Assembly (NCBI GenBank): GCA_905250115.1
Contig: CAJNOI010000104.1
Coordinates: 271,790-335,789 of the forward strand
Reading direction: 5' to 3'
Source of the DNA: Adineta steineri
Lineage: Eukaryota > Rotifera > Eurotatoria > Adinetida > Adinetidae
DNA: 64,000 bases
Of the stretch, positions 11,497-26,400 are shown piece after piece (position 1 is the first letter of the stretch; each line of letters starts with the position of its first letter). The notes under the pieces are model-generated. The model worked only from the letters and a program-made list of their open reading frames with translations. It made no database searches and was not told where the DNA came from. Made by a program: the position numbers and the translations under genes.

Positions 11497-14400
11497 TTAG
11501 TGTCCAGCAAGATGCATTGCACTAATAGTTTTGTCAACAAAAGACTATAAATTAAATAAATAGTTAAATTAAGACAACTAAATTAAATTTACCTTAGCTT
11601 CGATAGCATTTGTGTATCGAACTACTTTTCCATATGATACATGTTTTTTCCTTATCGTTCCAGTCTTTATTGGTTCCTAGAAAAGAAATATAAAAATCCT
11701 CATGAACTTTGAAAAAAGCTGTAGGAGGGAGGACCCCTTAGCCACTGTCTAGTTACACGTCTACTTTACAATAGTCAACGGAGGTTTTGTCCATTGTTTT
11801 TGATAATAAAGATGATTTCATTTTATTCTATGTTAACTTACTTTTCTTAAAATTTCAATTTGTTTTGAATCAATTTTAATAGTTGGTTTTCCAGATATGT
11901 CTTTATATTCGATTTCATCATCAAGTTCATAGTCACCAAAATATGATACTTGATATACAAATAATAATCGTCTGAGAAAGAAAAAAAGAAACATAATAAA
12001 ATTTTAAAATAAATTTCCTTTTATACTGTGATGTTGCTATTAACCAAGATGGTGATGATGAATCTCCTTGACAAATTATATGAGCAACATATGTATCTCC
12101 AAGTTTTGAATATTTTCCATCTTCTACTTTCTATAAATGGAAAAGAGAGTAAACAATTTTTAAATAATTAAAAGAAATTTTAATATTACATTTAATATAT
12201 AAAATCCCGTGGCTTCATGAGAAACATAAGGTCGAACAAGACCATCAGCACCAACATGACGTGGATAACGAACACGACGAACAATTTCTTCGGGTTGAAC
12301 AGTTCTATGAAAAAAGATTTATCAACATATAATGACGCGTCACAGGAATTAAAAATATAGTTCAAGATTAATAAAATGAATAAAAAGCTTTTTAAAGTCT
12401 ATTCTAATTCTCATGAACTAAAGCTAGAGATATGTCTGTAAAATACAAAAAAGATCATAATTTGTAAGTATCTTGAATAGTGATTCTATACGAGAATATA
12501 TTTTTACAATAGAGTATAAATAACTTGAGAAACAAAAAGAATTTCATTTTAATTAATGATTTCATATCTTTCCGAAAGATGCAATCTTACCGTTTAACTA
12601 CATCAAGAGATGTACTAGCGAAATCCACCATTCCACCTGCTGGTCGTGCTACAAGACCAATAGCACCTTTTCCCAAACCCTTAAAAAAACCAACTGTTCC
12701 ACCACTTTTTGCTCCTTCCAGAGGTTTTGTTATAACACCTGTTATACCACCAGCAAAACCCTATTTTATAAGAATCCAATCTTAAATTCACATTCAAACA
12801 AAAGATTCTGAACATACCCGAGCAACATTTCTTGCACTATTTGCCATATCTGTTCTTTTACTTCCTCCTGGATCTTTACGTTGATTACGTGCAGCTTTAT
12901 AATCATCATCAAATGTTAATGTAGCTAAACTTTTTCCAAATACACCAGTTATTTTTGAAACAGCTCCAGTCGCACCACCTACAGCTGAACCAAACAATGT
13001 TGTAACACCTGTTCCTATACCTTCAATGAATTCCATTGGACCCTCAACTGCTCCCTTAAACGTAGAAAATAAAAATATCAATCAGTTTTATCTTCTCATT
13101 TATATTCTGAAACTTTACTTTATATGGTTCATAGAAAAATGATTCAACACCTTCTGCAAGACCACGAATAACTCCAAGTGGATTTCCAAGTACATCAAGA
13201 CCAAGTACCAAAACATGAAGTTGTTTCATAAATTGATTTTGATAATGAGATGTAACATCGGCTGTTATTCTTGATACGGTAAATTTATCATGAACTCGTT
13301 CATAATAACCCAAACTAAAAATATATGTATAGAATCAAATGTATATATATTTATTAAAAAATTCTCACCGTAAAATAACGTCTTGTACTTCTGTAATATT
13401 TAATGTTTGTAAAAGAAATCCAACTATTGGATATTCAGCTAATAATTCTTCACTTGGATTTTGTCCATGCATTGAAAAACTAACATGAATCTAAAGAAGA
13501 TTTCTTTCTTATTTTAAATATAATTTCTTTTTTTCCTCATACTTTAAGTGGTGATAAATGAATCTTATCAAAATACATTTGTGTTTCACCAGTTGGAGTA
13601 TCTATTTGTGCTTTAATAATCAAGTCAAGTGGTTTTTTAATGTATTCTAAATCTGAATCCATATTTACTGTTGGTGCTGCTGAATTCTATTGAAATAAAA
13701 CAAAGAATCAATACGAAAAAAAATAACAAAAGAACTAACGTTTTCTGCTCGTAAAAATAAAAGAAGTGCAACAATTAAACCTTGATCAATTTTAACAGCA
13801 AATTCTTGAATAAGTAATTGACATTGTTTAAATTGTACAATATCAGATCGTGTTGTTTTAGTTTGAACAACACTTAATTCAACAAATGCTTTTTCAGCAA
13901 GATCAGTTCCTGCTGCTTTCGATATAACTGGATGGAACATAACAGGAAATGTTGTATAACTAAGTTGATTATCGATTTGTAATCGACTAACACGTAGATG
14001 TATTGCAGAAGTTGTTACAGACCATGCATATTCCATATATAGACCATCTAATGCTTGTCGTTTAAACTCTTTTGGACGATCTTTAGAATTAATTACTTTG
14101 GCTGAATTTTCATCAAATAAAATTTCCTTTTAAGAAAATAAATAATTTCAATTAATTGTTTTGAAATAAAAGAATTAAATTATACTCGATATTTATCTGT
14201 CTCATATGTTTTTCTTAATAGTTGTTTATTATCTGGATAAGCTTCACGTTCTGCCATATGACTTTGATATAGTGCTTCTAATTGATCATGTATATCTTTT
14301 GATAAAGGTTTAGCACGATTTTTTTTGGTTTCAGTCCAAACTACTTTAGATTTATTTAAACTTATGTAAAGCATCTCTTCTCGTGTTCTATCATTAACAA

Positions 14401-17400
14401 TAGAAATGCCAATATCATATATACCAATTTGTATACGTTGATCCATAGATTCAACTAATGATGGTACCTAGAGAAATATTATATTTTACAATATTTGTTT
14501 TTTCAATGAAAATAAAGTAAAAGGGAAAATACATACACCTGAAGCTGCTTCGATTATTTTTAGATCATCAGACAAAAGTAAAACTGTTTGTACACCATCA
14601 ATAAATACAGTATAATTTAAATTACGTTCACCGTCTTTACCAATTGAACCACATTGAGGCTAGAATGATTATAAATCTTGATTAATATAATCTTACGAAA
14701 AAATTTAACTACTATAAATTTATATTTAAATCTTGAGGGTGTGGGGGCGAACATGTCTTTTCTTAACCTCAACGACACCCTTGTAAATCTTTTATAACTA
14801 ACATTAAAAATCTCGAAAAGCTGAGCAATATTTGATTGTATATTTTTAATATGACTGAATCAGTTTATATCTAGATCTTAAGTTTGAGTTGGATTTCTAT
14901 TATTTCATTTGATTGTAGGAGATTTAAATCTAGATGTGTATCAAGTTATAAATATCCTGAAATACTAATCTTTACTATTGCTATTTATTAAGAATTAGTT
15001 AGACAATTCTCTTAATTATATAAAAATAGAATAACTTACATTAAGATCTATTTGTGCTGATTTTGATCCACATAATATGACTAATTCTCTTGGTTTTAAA
15101 GGATCCATCCATGTATGATAAGTATAATGTAATTCTGGCAAAATTTGTGATCGTCTATTTTAAAGAAAAAACAGTGTTTAAGATTATTATCATAATATAA
15201 AATATCTTTTTCATTTACTTATCATCACGTTGACAAAAAGTAATTGATTCAGTTTTTAAACAATTAACAATAAGTAATGGTGCATCACCAACTTTATAAT
15301 CTCCAAAAATAACTCGAACACCATCAAAATCAGTTGCATTTACTTCAACATTAATTGCTGGACGTTCTTCATCATCCATACGTAAAAGTGTACGATGTTT
15401 TTGTTTAAATAAAAATGGAGTTGATGCTATTTGATTATGTGTATAACGAACACGCATAGTACCTTCTTTTGCATTACATGGCCAAAACGGAATTAACTAA
15501 ATATTTAATTTTTCTATTGATATATTAAAAAGAAATTCTAGGTTTCTTTACTTGATCTGGATTAACTGTTTCCCATTTACCTTGTTCTTTATCCGCTACA
15601 GTTTCTATAACTTCAATGCCAACCTTTTCATAGGAAATAAAAACCCAATCAATTATTTTCAAATATATTCTTTTTTTAACTTACACTTGATTGATTACTA
15701 ATAACCATTGATGGTGAAAGTGTAATAAGTTTTGTTGAACCAAATGAACTTGTGACAATATCCACAGTAATCTATTTAAAGAAATTTTTTGTTTATAGAA
15801 ATTTCTTATATCAATTTTTCTTCTTTACCATATATGTTCGATCATTTGGTACTTTACAACCTGTCACACCCGTACTTTTAATAACATCAAGTGAAAATTT
15901 CTCTGACCAATTTGCTGTAACATCCGTTTGTCCTAGACCATAAACACGTATTTGACCCTAAATATATAACTTGTGAGTATTTGACTTATTTCTAAAATTC
16001 TTTACTTTTTTGTTTGCTCCACTTGAGAATTTCTCTGGACAAAATAAATATGGTGTTTCAATTACATCAATAAATACTGGATGATTTTCAATCTATAGAC
16101 AAAAGAATCGTATCAAATGATAACAAGACTTTTGTTTTATTTTTACTTGAAGTTCAAGTTTAAGATTTGTACGATTAAGTATCCAAAATGGCGTATATAA
16201 TGATAAACGATATGAGTCATGATATGCATCAACACGTAACATCATTCTCTTCAAAAATTAAAATAAAAAATAAATATTCAAATGTTTTTTCTTTTCTTAC
16301 CAAGATTTGTTGATTATCAGCGCTATGAAAAATGACAAGATGTTCATTATTATCACCTGTACCTTCCGCTTTTAAGTCAACAGGTTCAGATGTCCATATG
16401 ATATTGTTATATGATGGAATCTTAAATTTATTGAGAGATTTATCATTAATAAAATAAAATAAATAATAACTTACTGTAAAATTTAATACAGAACTTTTAT
16501 TACCAGATGTAATTAATTGTAATTGACTTGGTTTTAGTTCAAATGTTTCAACATTCTAAATAATAAATATAAGAGTATTATTTGATATTTAATAGTTTTA
16601 TAAAAACAAACTAAGTAATAGAATTGTTTCGATAAGCTTGTCAATGATATAACTCAAAAGAGCATTTTTTGAATGAGTAACGTGCGTTTCTCAATAATAT
16701 CTGACTTTAATGTTCTAGAATAGGGTCCGGCGGGATTATCCAGATCCTGATGAGACAGGGATCAGGATTGGGACGGGAGTTCCGTCTCAGAATTCTCCTT
16801 TATCGGATGTATATAATTGATTCACACTACGGTATTTCTTTTGTTTCTGTCAAACTTATTCTAAACCCTTTACCTTGTTTCATCTCTTTTTTTATCTATA
16901 TAAATATTATGTATGTATTTTTCATCTCAAATGAACATTTTCTTATCTATCTAACTGCTCAATCTACTGCACCTTCTAACTAATAGAACTTGTAAGATTG
17001 AAATATGCTCTTCGATGTAAGCTCTTTGTCGTCAAATCATATCATACATGAAGTTATGTAAAATGCTGTCGAACTAAACTGATGTGTTTGAAAATTGTTT
17101 TCAGTAAAATTATAAACAATCGGGATTAGACAAGATCGAGACGAAAAAACTTGATCTCACCGGACCCTAGCATACAGTGGGCATTAGTTATATTTTTACT
17201 GTTTTCAAGGTAAGCTTCAAAAGCAGGGCGGGGACGTCACGTTTCTCTAATTATGTCTAAAAGTCATAAATATTAGCTTAAAGATTAATTTGCATTCTTT
17301 ATGTATATTAAGCCTATGTACTAGTCGAAGAGACGAACATTATTCAAAGGATAATCACGATTTATTTGTTGAAATATAGGAAATTGATTAATAGATGAAA

Positions 17401-20400
17401 AATTGATCTAAATTGTTCTATATAATCACTGAATTAAGAAATAAATCTTTAACTTACATTAATTGAACATTGAATATCGACTGGTAAAAGATTAGTTAAA
17501 TGAAGTGCTGGATGAATATAAAGAGTAAAAGCTGTTGTACTAAGTTGATCCGTATTTTCTGCATAAGCATCAGATACTTCTTTAAAAACCTTTGAATAAA
17601 ATATTATGATTCAATTTGAAATCAATTCTTTTAATAGTCTTACAACAAAATTTGCTTCATTTCCAGTTTTTAATTTTATTTTTCTTTCTACTGCATATTC
17701 GTCACGCCAATCAAATGAAAAAAAATCCGATACTTCTTCATTCCTAGTAAAATACTCATATTTTTGTTCTATTTTAAGAAGAAAATTTCATTACTCATCA
17801 ACCGTAAGAAATACTTTTGAAGTTGAATGTGAATAAAGTAAATTAATTGGTACGTAACAATCTTTATTAACATCAATTCTAGCTACTGAAGTATGATTTT
17901 TCATATTATGTTGATCAATATTCAAAAGAAGCATTGGTAATGTTGTATTATTAAATATTCGAACAATTGAGCTAAGAATAATACGTCGACGTTCATTTTC
18001 GACTTCAGCATTACAAAGCATTTGAACAGGAAAATTAGAAATTGGTGATGGTCCTAATTCATATACACGTTTCCATGTTCGATTTATGCTAACAGTTTTA
18101 ACGACATCTCCAATCTATAAATAGATTTTTTTTTATTTACACAAAAATAAACTACGTTATTTTTACTTTGACAGAAAGTTCTTGTTGTTTTGAACTTTGT
18201 TGTTCAATAACTGTAAGTTTTCCTTGAGTTTGCTTATCATTAACTTCATTTAATGGAATAGATTCATTTTCTTTAAGAGTGATTGATTCATTTGTAGATG
18301 AATCAGGAAACTTTTTAAAGAAAGTAATAAATTAAAGAAATAAATAATTTTATACATACGTTAAGACCAACTAAATTATTGATAGATAATTCTTGTCCTG
18401 TACCATTAAAAACAGATAATAATGGTTGATCATCATCAGTTGGTGGTAATCTTTTATTATAAACATCATTAAATAAAGCTGATAGACGTTGAACAAGATC
18501 AAGACCCGTTTTAGTTATTGTTAAATTAAGTAATTGATCGGCACGAATCAATATTATTTGTTTCGAACTTGATGATGGAACACCTTCTTTTCGTTGTTGT
18601 TCATCAATTACTGATGAATCAGCTTTTTGAGTGAATGGAAGACCCTTTTAATCAAATTAAATAAGTTATCTTATGAATTAAATACTCTATTTATTAGATA
18701 AAGTTATTATTAGAAAAAAAAAATTCCATCACCATCGATACTATCAACATACGTAATATATACTTTTTATTCGGAACTTATCATCTTCATATTGCTGAAA
18801 TAATCAATAGATAAAATTTAAGTTTTTTAGTATATATATTAATCTCTTAAACTTTATTTTAATATAAAAAAGCACCTATGGGACGTTTTTCGAATCGCCC
18901 ACAATGCGGAGATGACCTTATTATAAAGGCTCATTGTCAGCAAAAATCGATCGGTCACTAAGCCTAATAGGTGACCATCTAGGGAGATCCTGCTGTACTA
19001 ATAAAAAATTCATTAGTTGTATGCTTACAGATACAATTGAGCATGTAATACCCCATGGTAAAAGTGTTCCTCCATCCGAAGTCACTGTTGGTTCAATGAA
19101 TGGTTCCCAAGCAAGTACATGTTCGTTATATAATGCTATTTCAAAATTTACTGTTGATTGAAGACTCATCTACATGAATTAAAAGGTAAAATTAAAAGAG
19201 ATAGAAAATACAAATTGAATTACATTTGATGACCAATTTTGAACATCAGCAATTAAACCTGATAAACTCATTGCTACAACAGCTTTTGTTACTGAACCTA
19301 AGCCAACTTCAAGTTTAAGTTGAAGTGTTTCTAATGTAAGTAATAACTAAAAGCATGGAATAATTTTTATTTTTCTTAAAATTTCTCGTTTTTTCTGCAA
19401 TATTAATATCATACTTGTTGACGCATTGGTTTTTGAGTTTCGTCTTTTTCTTTCAATTTATTTTCTTCTTCTTTAATGGCTTTTTGTTGTGATGGAGTAC
19501 CTCGAACAGTTTCTAATATATCAGTTTGTTCAACTTTTTCTTCGACATCTATTTAAAATGAAATGAAAAAATTAAAGTCAAGACAATAATTCATTTAATT
19601 GTACCTTTGGTAAACCAAAATTTTGCATCTTTAAAAGGTTTTGGATCAAATAAAGATGTAGAATTCACTTTTTCAATTTCTTCAGTTGTTTCTACCTGCA
19701 ACTCAAAAAACAAAATCTAATAAATTAATTTAATATTCTTTCTAACCTGTAATGTTCCTAATGAATTCATAACACCAATAACAGTTCGAACAGCAGCTGG
19801 TGCAATACTGACCATAAAATCCGATATTCGTAAATCAATTTTTTGTTCTTCATTAGTCATAGTCATAAGAACATCTATTTCAGCTGGTTGTAAAATCTTC
19901 AGAATAAAATTTATTTATAAAATTAAATAAATTCTTTTATTAAACTTACACGATATTTGATTTTTGTCGCAGAATTATTTGAATTTTTTAATTCAGCAAA
20001 ATTTGAACTGTAAATTGTTAAACCTCTTAGCCAACCATATAATTTTGTTTCATTATTGACTATTGATATACGCATTTCGAATGTTAACTAGAAAAATACT
20101 TCTCATATATATATGGTATGAGAATGACTAGATGATTCAATGCTAACATATCTATAACATGATATTGCTGTTTATTTTACCCTAATCTTCATCCCTCTAA
20201 TAGATTCTAAACTCATCTTATACACGCTTTAAATGCTAAAAAGGAAACATGTTTCGAGCATAACATCAGTGTTATATCTCTATTTCAAATTAGTGGTGAT
20301 AATATTCTATGGAACCATACATTCTAGTCAACTAGTTACTCAAACGACAAGAATAGATAGGGTTGTTTTGTAGTTCAAGAAAATGGTTCGATTTCTATTT

Positions 20401-23400
20401 TGTTGACAACACCAAATATAAAACTCACACAGATTCATTATAAAGTTTAACTTGGAATAATCTGAGAGGTTTAATAACAACTTACATCAAGTACAAGACA
20501 GTTTGAATTTGAATTGTGTTGATCTTCAAGTAAAATAACTTCAGGATGTTTTACTACAATTTCTAAGAAAGTTTCAACGTCTGCATCTGCATTAGGTGCA
20601 GTGGTTGGAGCTAGAAAGAAAATTCTTTTTATCGTATGAAAAATTTGTTTTTATATTAGAATTGTAATACGTTTTGGTGCTGGTACTGGTGTTTTTGTCG
20701 GAACAGTGGATGGTCTTGCATCAAGTTTGTTTCGATTTACATCATGTTCTAATTGATCAGTTATTGTTGGTGGTGGTGGTGGTTGAGGTTTGCTTTCAGT
20801 ATTACCCGAAGGTAAACCAGAAATAAAAAAGTCTTGTAATTTCATTAAATAATCCAAACTTATACAAATATAAAGACTTTCCAGCTGTGCAGTTACTAAT
20901 AATGAAAAAAAAACAATGAAAAAGTTTCTTTTCTATTCAAATTTTATTGATTTACATTTTCGACGTGCTGCTGAATCTGTGGTTTTTGGTGTAAATTCAA
21001 ATACTGCAACAAGCATTTGAGCATCGGGAGCAACTGTAAAATGTCTATCCATCATACGTGTCACACTTTCACGTTTATTTGTTGCACGTAAATCATCAAG
21101 TAAGAAATTTTTAACAAGTGCTGTTGCTTTATAACTTCCATCAGATCGTTGACGAAATATAGCGTCAAGCATATCAATTTCTACACTGGCTAATTTTAAT
21201 TTATCATTACGTGGTTCACGACGAGTACTCTAAAAATATATATTAGTAAATTTAATTCGAAAGATATATATCGAAAAAAGAATGTATACTGAGTTTTAAA
21301 AGAAGATTATATCAGAAATAACCATAGTATGTTACAGTGTTATAGTATAGAGCGGACGGATTAGAAGTTCTTGTTTATAGTTTACTTTAATTGCTTCCGT
21401 GTTTTCATGCTGATTATTGATGATGATATATTTAAAAAGTAAACAAGGAGAAAGGGTCATTATTCACCTGATTATTTACATTTTGTTTGATAATGACAAT
21501 AAAAAAAAGAATTTTATCAATTATAATTACTCGATCAAATGCGACTCTACAAATATATTTGAGTAATAACAGGTCAAATTAATAAAGAGCATCTTATTAA
21601 AACCTAACAAAAAATAATGAAAATCTATATCTCGATCTAGAATCTTCGTTCTTCTGCTGTAAATATAAACAAAGATTTCTTTACTGTCGTTCATCAAAAC
21701 AGAAGCAAGACTTGAGAAGAATATCTATCGACTATTATTCATAGTAGTAGAAGTACAGATTAATGAGATTATTTTAGATTCATTTTAGTATTTGTACTGG
21801 GACACCAAATAGAACTGAGATTGTATCTCAATCCAAATATACTTTCTCTAGTCAAAATGATCTTAGAAGGAAAAGTTAGGTAAAAACAGCGTTCCAATTG
21901 CTTATATTATTATCGGATCGAAACTGTTTATATAAAGAGAGAGCATGCATTCAAAAAAGATTTTTGGTAGTTCCAAAAGCAGCATTAGATTTTTAACTAT
22001 TAAAAGATATTTTGTAAAGTATGTTAACTACATAGAGAAAATTCTACAAAAGAATTATTTAAATAAAACTCACCATATCGGAATCACCAAGATAAAGTGT
22101 TAATGCTAATGTTTTTATTGTTGCACGAAGTTTAAGTGTTGGTACTACTTCATTACTAACTAATTCTAAAAATCAGACAAGTAATCATTCATTTTTTATC
22201 AGATAAAACCATTTATTTCACAAACCTGTTCGTCGCTTAATAACAGCTTTTTTAAGTTCATCTTCTTCTTCTCGTTGCTTGTCTGTTATATAGTTATATT
22301 GTTCATTTTGAAAGCTATCTGGTATTTGATCACGAATATTTTCTGAAAAATTTTCCATTAAAACTTTCATAACACATGAATAGTCATCTTTAGCTAACCG
22401 AAACTATTTAAATAAAAACAATAAAAGAAAAAGTTCATCTGTTTAAAACTTACATGAACTGAGTCCCATAAAACTTTAATTGAAACTCCTGGTTGATTTT
22501 TAACTTTTTCTGGATAAAGTAAACGATTTATTTCTGTATTTAATTCTGCACATTCAAGTAAAACAGCTTCACCAAGGATATTATTATCTTTATCAAGTTT
22601 AACACGGCTAGCAAGAATATTCTCTAATCGAATATTTTGCCTTTCAGTAAGAAATTTGATTTCATCATCACGAAAATCTGTTTTTAATGTTAATTTACCC
22701 AAATCAAGAAACATTGCTTCATCAGAATAAGAATTTGTTGGAATAATTATATTTGGAGCATTAAATGTTACATCGAGATGTACTTTAAATGCTTGTTCTT
22801 GTAATTTTTGTACTTGTTCATAGGCAGCATCAGCTTGTGTTGATGCTATATCAAGCGCTGCTTTAGTTATATTTAATGTATCAAGAAACCCCTTTACAAA
22901 AATGAAAAAAATAGGAAATATACGAAGATGTTGTTTCAGAAAATTACTCACTAAAAGTGCATCGATATGTTTGAATAGAAAGACAATATTTGCTTTAGCA
23001 AATTCAACTTTCACATCACAGTCATAAACATCAAGAGGTTTTTCATATCCCACTGGATGATTGAATAAGGATAAATCAACACGAAGTAAATCTTTATCAT
23101 CACCTTGTTGAGAAATAATCTTGAGAAATAAGAGAAAAAACATATTTTAAAATTACAAAGTATCATTTTTGTCATACTTTTCGATATCGTGCGTCTTTAT
23201 ATGGATCAAAGATACGTAAATCTGATAGAATTAAATTAACTAATGTCTTTTCTGATGATTGTGATACGTCAGCAGTGATACCTGAATTAAAGTAAAAAGT
23301 TTAAGTTAGATTTTAAAAAAATATGCTTTTTTTAAACCTTCAACTTGAATGTCAAATAATCGTGCTTGTTTTGATGCAAGAATTATTTTAAATTCTTCCA

Positions 23401-26400
23401 GAGATGCTTTTATTTTGAGTGAAGGTGTTGCTGGAGTATCTAAATAGAATATCAATTTTCTCTCAAAAAATTTGTCTACAATGATTAAAAAGTCAATAAA
23501 TAAAAGGAGTTTAGGTTCGTTAACTCGAAAAAATAGGTACTGAATCAATTCGCCGTCAGACAATTCGCTGCAAACATATTGTACACTAAGCTGAATAGAA
23601 TAAGTAAAATACGGTATTTATAGTAATTGCATTACGTATGCTAGACGAAAAACCAATATTTTCATAGCATTTTCAAGAAGTAGAAAGATCTGATTAGTTT
23701 GAAAACTAAATATTTGATAATTCAAAATAGTAACTAGAGTTAAAGTGAAAAACAGAAATTAAAAAAAAGTAGCTTTTTGAAAACTCGAGCAGATAATAAA
23801 TGACAGGTGAACGATTATCATAAAGTTGATCCGATCGAATATTTATTTTAAATGGCTACCAATGTTGTTTTGTAAAATACAACCAGAATAAAAAAAAGTT
23901 ATTGATCTAACACAGACAGGATTTTACTGAGTCTGAAATTTTTAAGAAGTTATACATTATTGTCAATCAAGTAGAGCAACATGGGATTAATAGTTTCTAA
24001 TAAAAATCTTTTCTGAAGTTGTTTGCATTTAGTAAAATAGTTATTCAAATATTATTTTTCTTAGAAGACAAACATATGAAGATTTTTAACGTAAAACTAC
24101 AAATAATTCGCGACAACAACCACTATTAGAAAATATCGATATTGTGAAGATTTTCAAAAATCTTAGAAATAGATAAATAATTCGATTCATTCTTGCTCTC
24201 TATTAGTCAATTTTTTTGTTAATTTTCTATCTCTTTGTAGTTTTAAATTTTTCGAATCAATAAACTTTATATATATGAAAAAATGCTGTAAATCTTTTTC
24301 TCTATATTGAATAAAATAATATTTTCTTGTTTCATCACTTTTATCTTAATAATAAAAATCTTACCATTTTTCTTAACAGGCTTTTCTGTTTTTTCATTAT
24401 TTTCAATAGCTTTTACTTCTTCCTTTGGTGGCTCTTTTATTTGATTGTCTGTTGTATCCTTCGGTAATTTTTTCATTAATGAATCTTGAAATTTGAATAT
24501 GGATAGAAGTGCTTCTAATTGTAATGTGACAACAAGTTTACTAAAACGAACATTCGCTTCATTTTCAACTCCATTATACGGTGAAGATAAAAATAACGGA
24601 TTTTCTTGTGAAGTATGTAGAAAGTTTACACTGACTAATTTCTGTTTTTCCGTTGTATTTTGTTTATCTAATTGAGCTGATAATAAACGTAATGGTTGAT
24701 TATCTTTTCCAACAAATTGTTGATGATAAACAATAAAATCAGCTAATGATGCATTAAATTCCATATCAAATGTTTTTATTTTTGTATTAGCAGTTATAGA
24801 TTCAAGTGTTAAACGAAGAAATGGTTCATCATTATCCTTATCATTAATTTCATTTGCAGCTTTATCAATAAGCAAATCAATCTTTACAGAAAAGAAAAAA
24901 AGATTATTGAAATAATTAAATAACATCGATCTTCTTTTACTTTATCAAGTGTAAACGTTGCTTCTAATTGTGTTAATTGTCCTTCACATTCCTTTTTCTT
25001 CTCTTCTGTATCTTTCTTTTCTGGTTGTTCTTCAGCTTCAACTTTTTCTTTGGTTTTTTTTACGGGTGTCATTCCTTCAACTGCCTCTAATGTTTCTTCC
25101 GTATTATTAACTAACGGTTGTACAGGTACGGACTAAAATTTATAAAATATTGATTTCTAAACTAAAATTTATATTGAACAAACTTCGACATCAACTGTTG
25201 CTTGTACAATTGCGCCAGTTTTCGATTCAGGAAATGGAATTGATTGAATATGCTGCATTATTTGAAATAAACGTGTATCTGATAAACGTAAATCCACGCT
25301 AGGAATATTACCAGCAACTTTCCAACTAATAATAACAAAAGAATATTAATTAGAAATTTTATCTAGCAAAAAAGAAGACTTACGCAGGTAATACAGCATC
25401 ATCATTATAAATACATTTACCAACATCTAATTCGAGTTCCATTGGTTTAATTAAATGTATACGTGTATTTTTTTCTTTACGAGCATTTTCCCAACTTTCA
25501 TCTAAATTTTATTTTAAATATATATATAGTCAAGTTAATTTCTTCTCTAACATTACAATAGTTCTTAGAAACTAGTTTTTCATATAATAAGACTAATAAT
25601 GAAGACTGTATCATTGAAATTATGGTTCTCTTCTGATCTAACTAAAATATATTATGTGCTATTACTAAATAAACTCAATATAGTTTTTTTAGAGAAATAA
25701 GTCAATGAGATTGAATATAGGTATTGCAACAACGTCTCTTTTTTTTCGAGAACCTTAAAACTTAAGACAGTTTAATCTTAAAAATAACTGAGATATTTCG
25801 AGTTTTCTTGTAAATAAAATTTTTAAAGAATGTTTTCATACTACAGAAGAGAATTAGTTTCATTGAATAAGTTAGAAATAAAGATATTCGAAATACTATT
25901 TTCTATAGTATTTTTCATACTTTGATTTGCATAAATTAATTGAATATCTTCAAGTTTCAATTTAAATTGTGTATATGATTTTTCTCGAGCGTCTTCAATA
26001 TCCTATAATAGATCAAAAAAGATAAGCATTTCAGGCAAATATTTTAATACATACTTTTGCTTCTTTAGCTGAAACAAACTCTTCTCCACTATCATTTAAT
26101 GTTGTTCCTCGTTTTAATGTTAAATGACCTAAATCCATACATAGTGTTGCAACATTACTAAAACAGATACAATTGATTCATAGAAAGAAAGAAAAATGAA
26201 ATTTTTTTCTTTTACTCTTGATAAACTCCATTTGCTGGTAAAAGAAAATAAGATGATTGAATATCAATATCAATATCTAAAACTTTGATTTTTTCGATAT
26301 TATGTTTCATTAATATAAATGAACGAGATTTAACATCTGTATATGTTGAATAAGCAGCTTGTTTAACACTAAAATGAATTGAATTTAATCTTTTTCTTTT

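Noticed and set aside
12525-12785. Plus-strand frame over the VPS13 3' region
   Set aside because: It is the antisense shadow of the VPS13 exon that encodes the glycine-rich ATG2_C-like segment.
14725-14785. GC-richer patch with GGGTGT ... ACACCC symmetry in a VPS13 intron
   Set aside because: The inverted match is only 6-8 bases and I found no target duplication, so I do not call it a mobile element.
23443-23563. Upstream part of a minus-strand frame starting [12 protein letters not shown]
   Set aside because: A clear acceptor (TATTTAG before GATACTCC) marks this as intron; only the part below 23442 is VPS13 exon.
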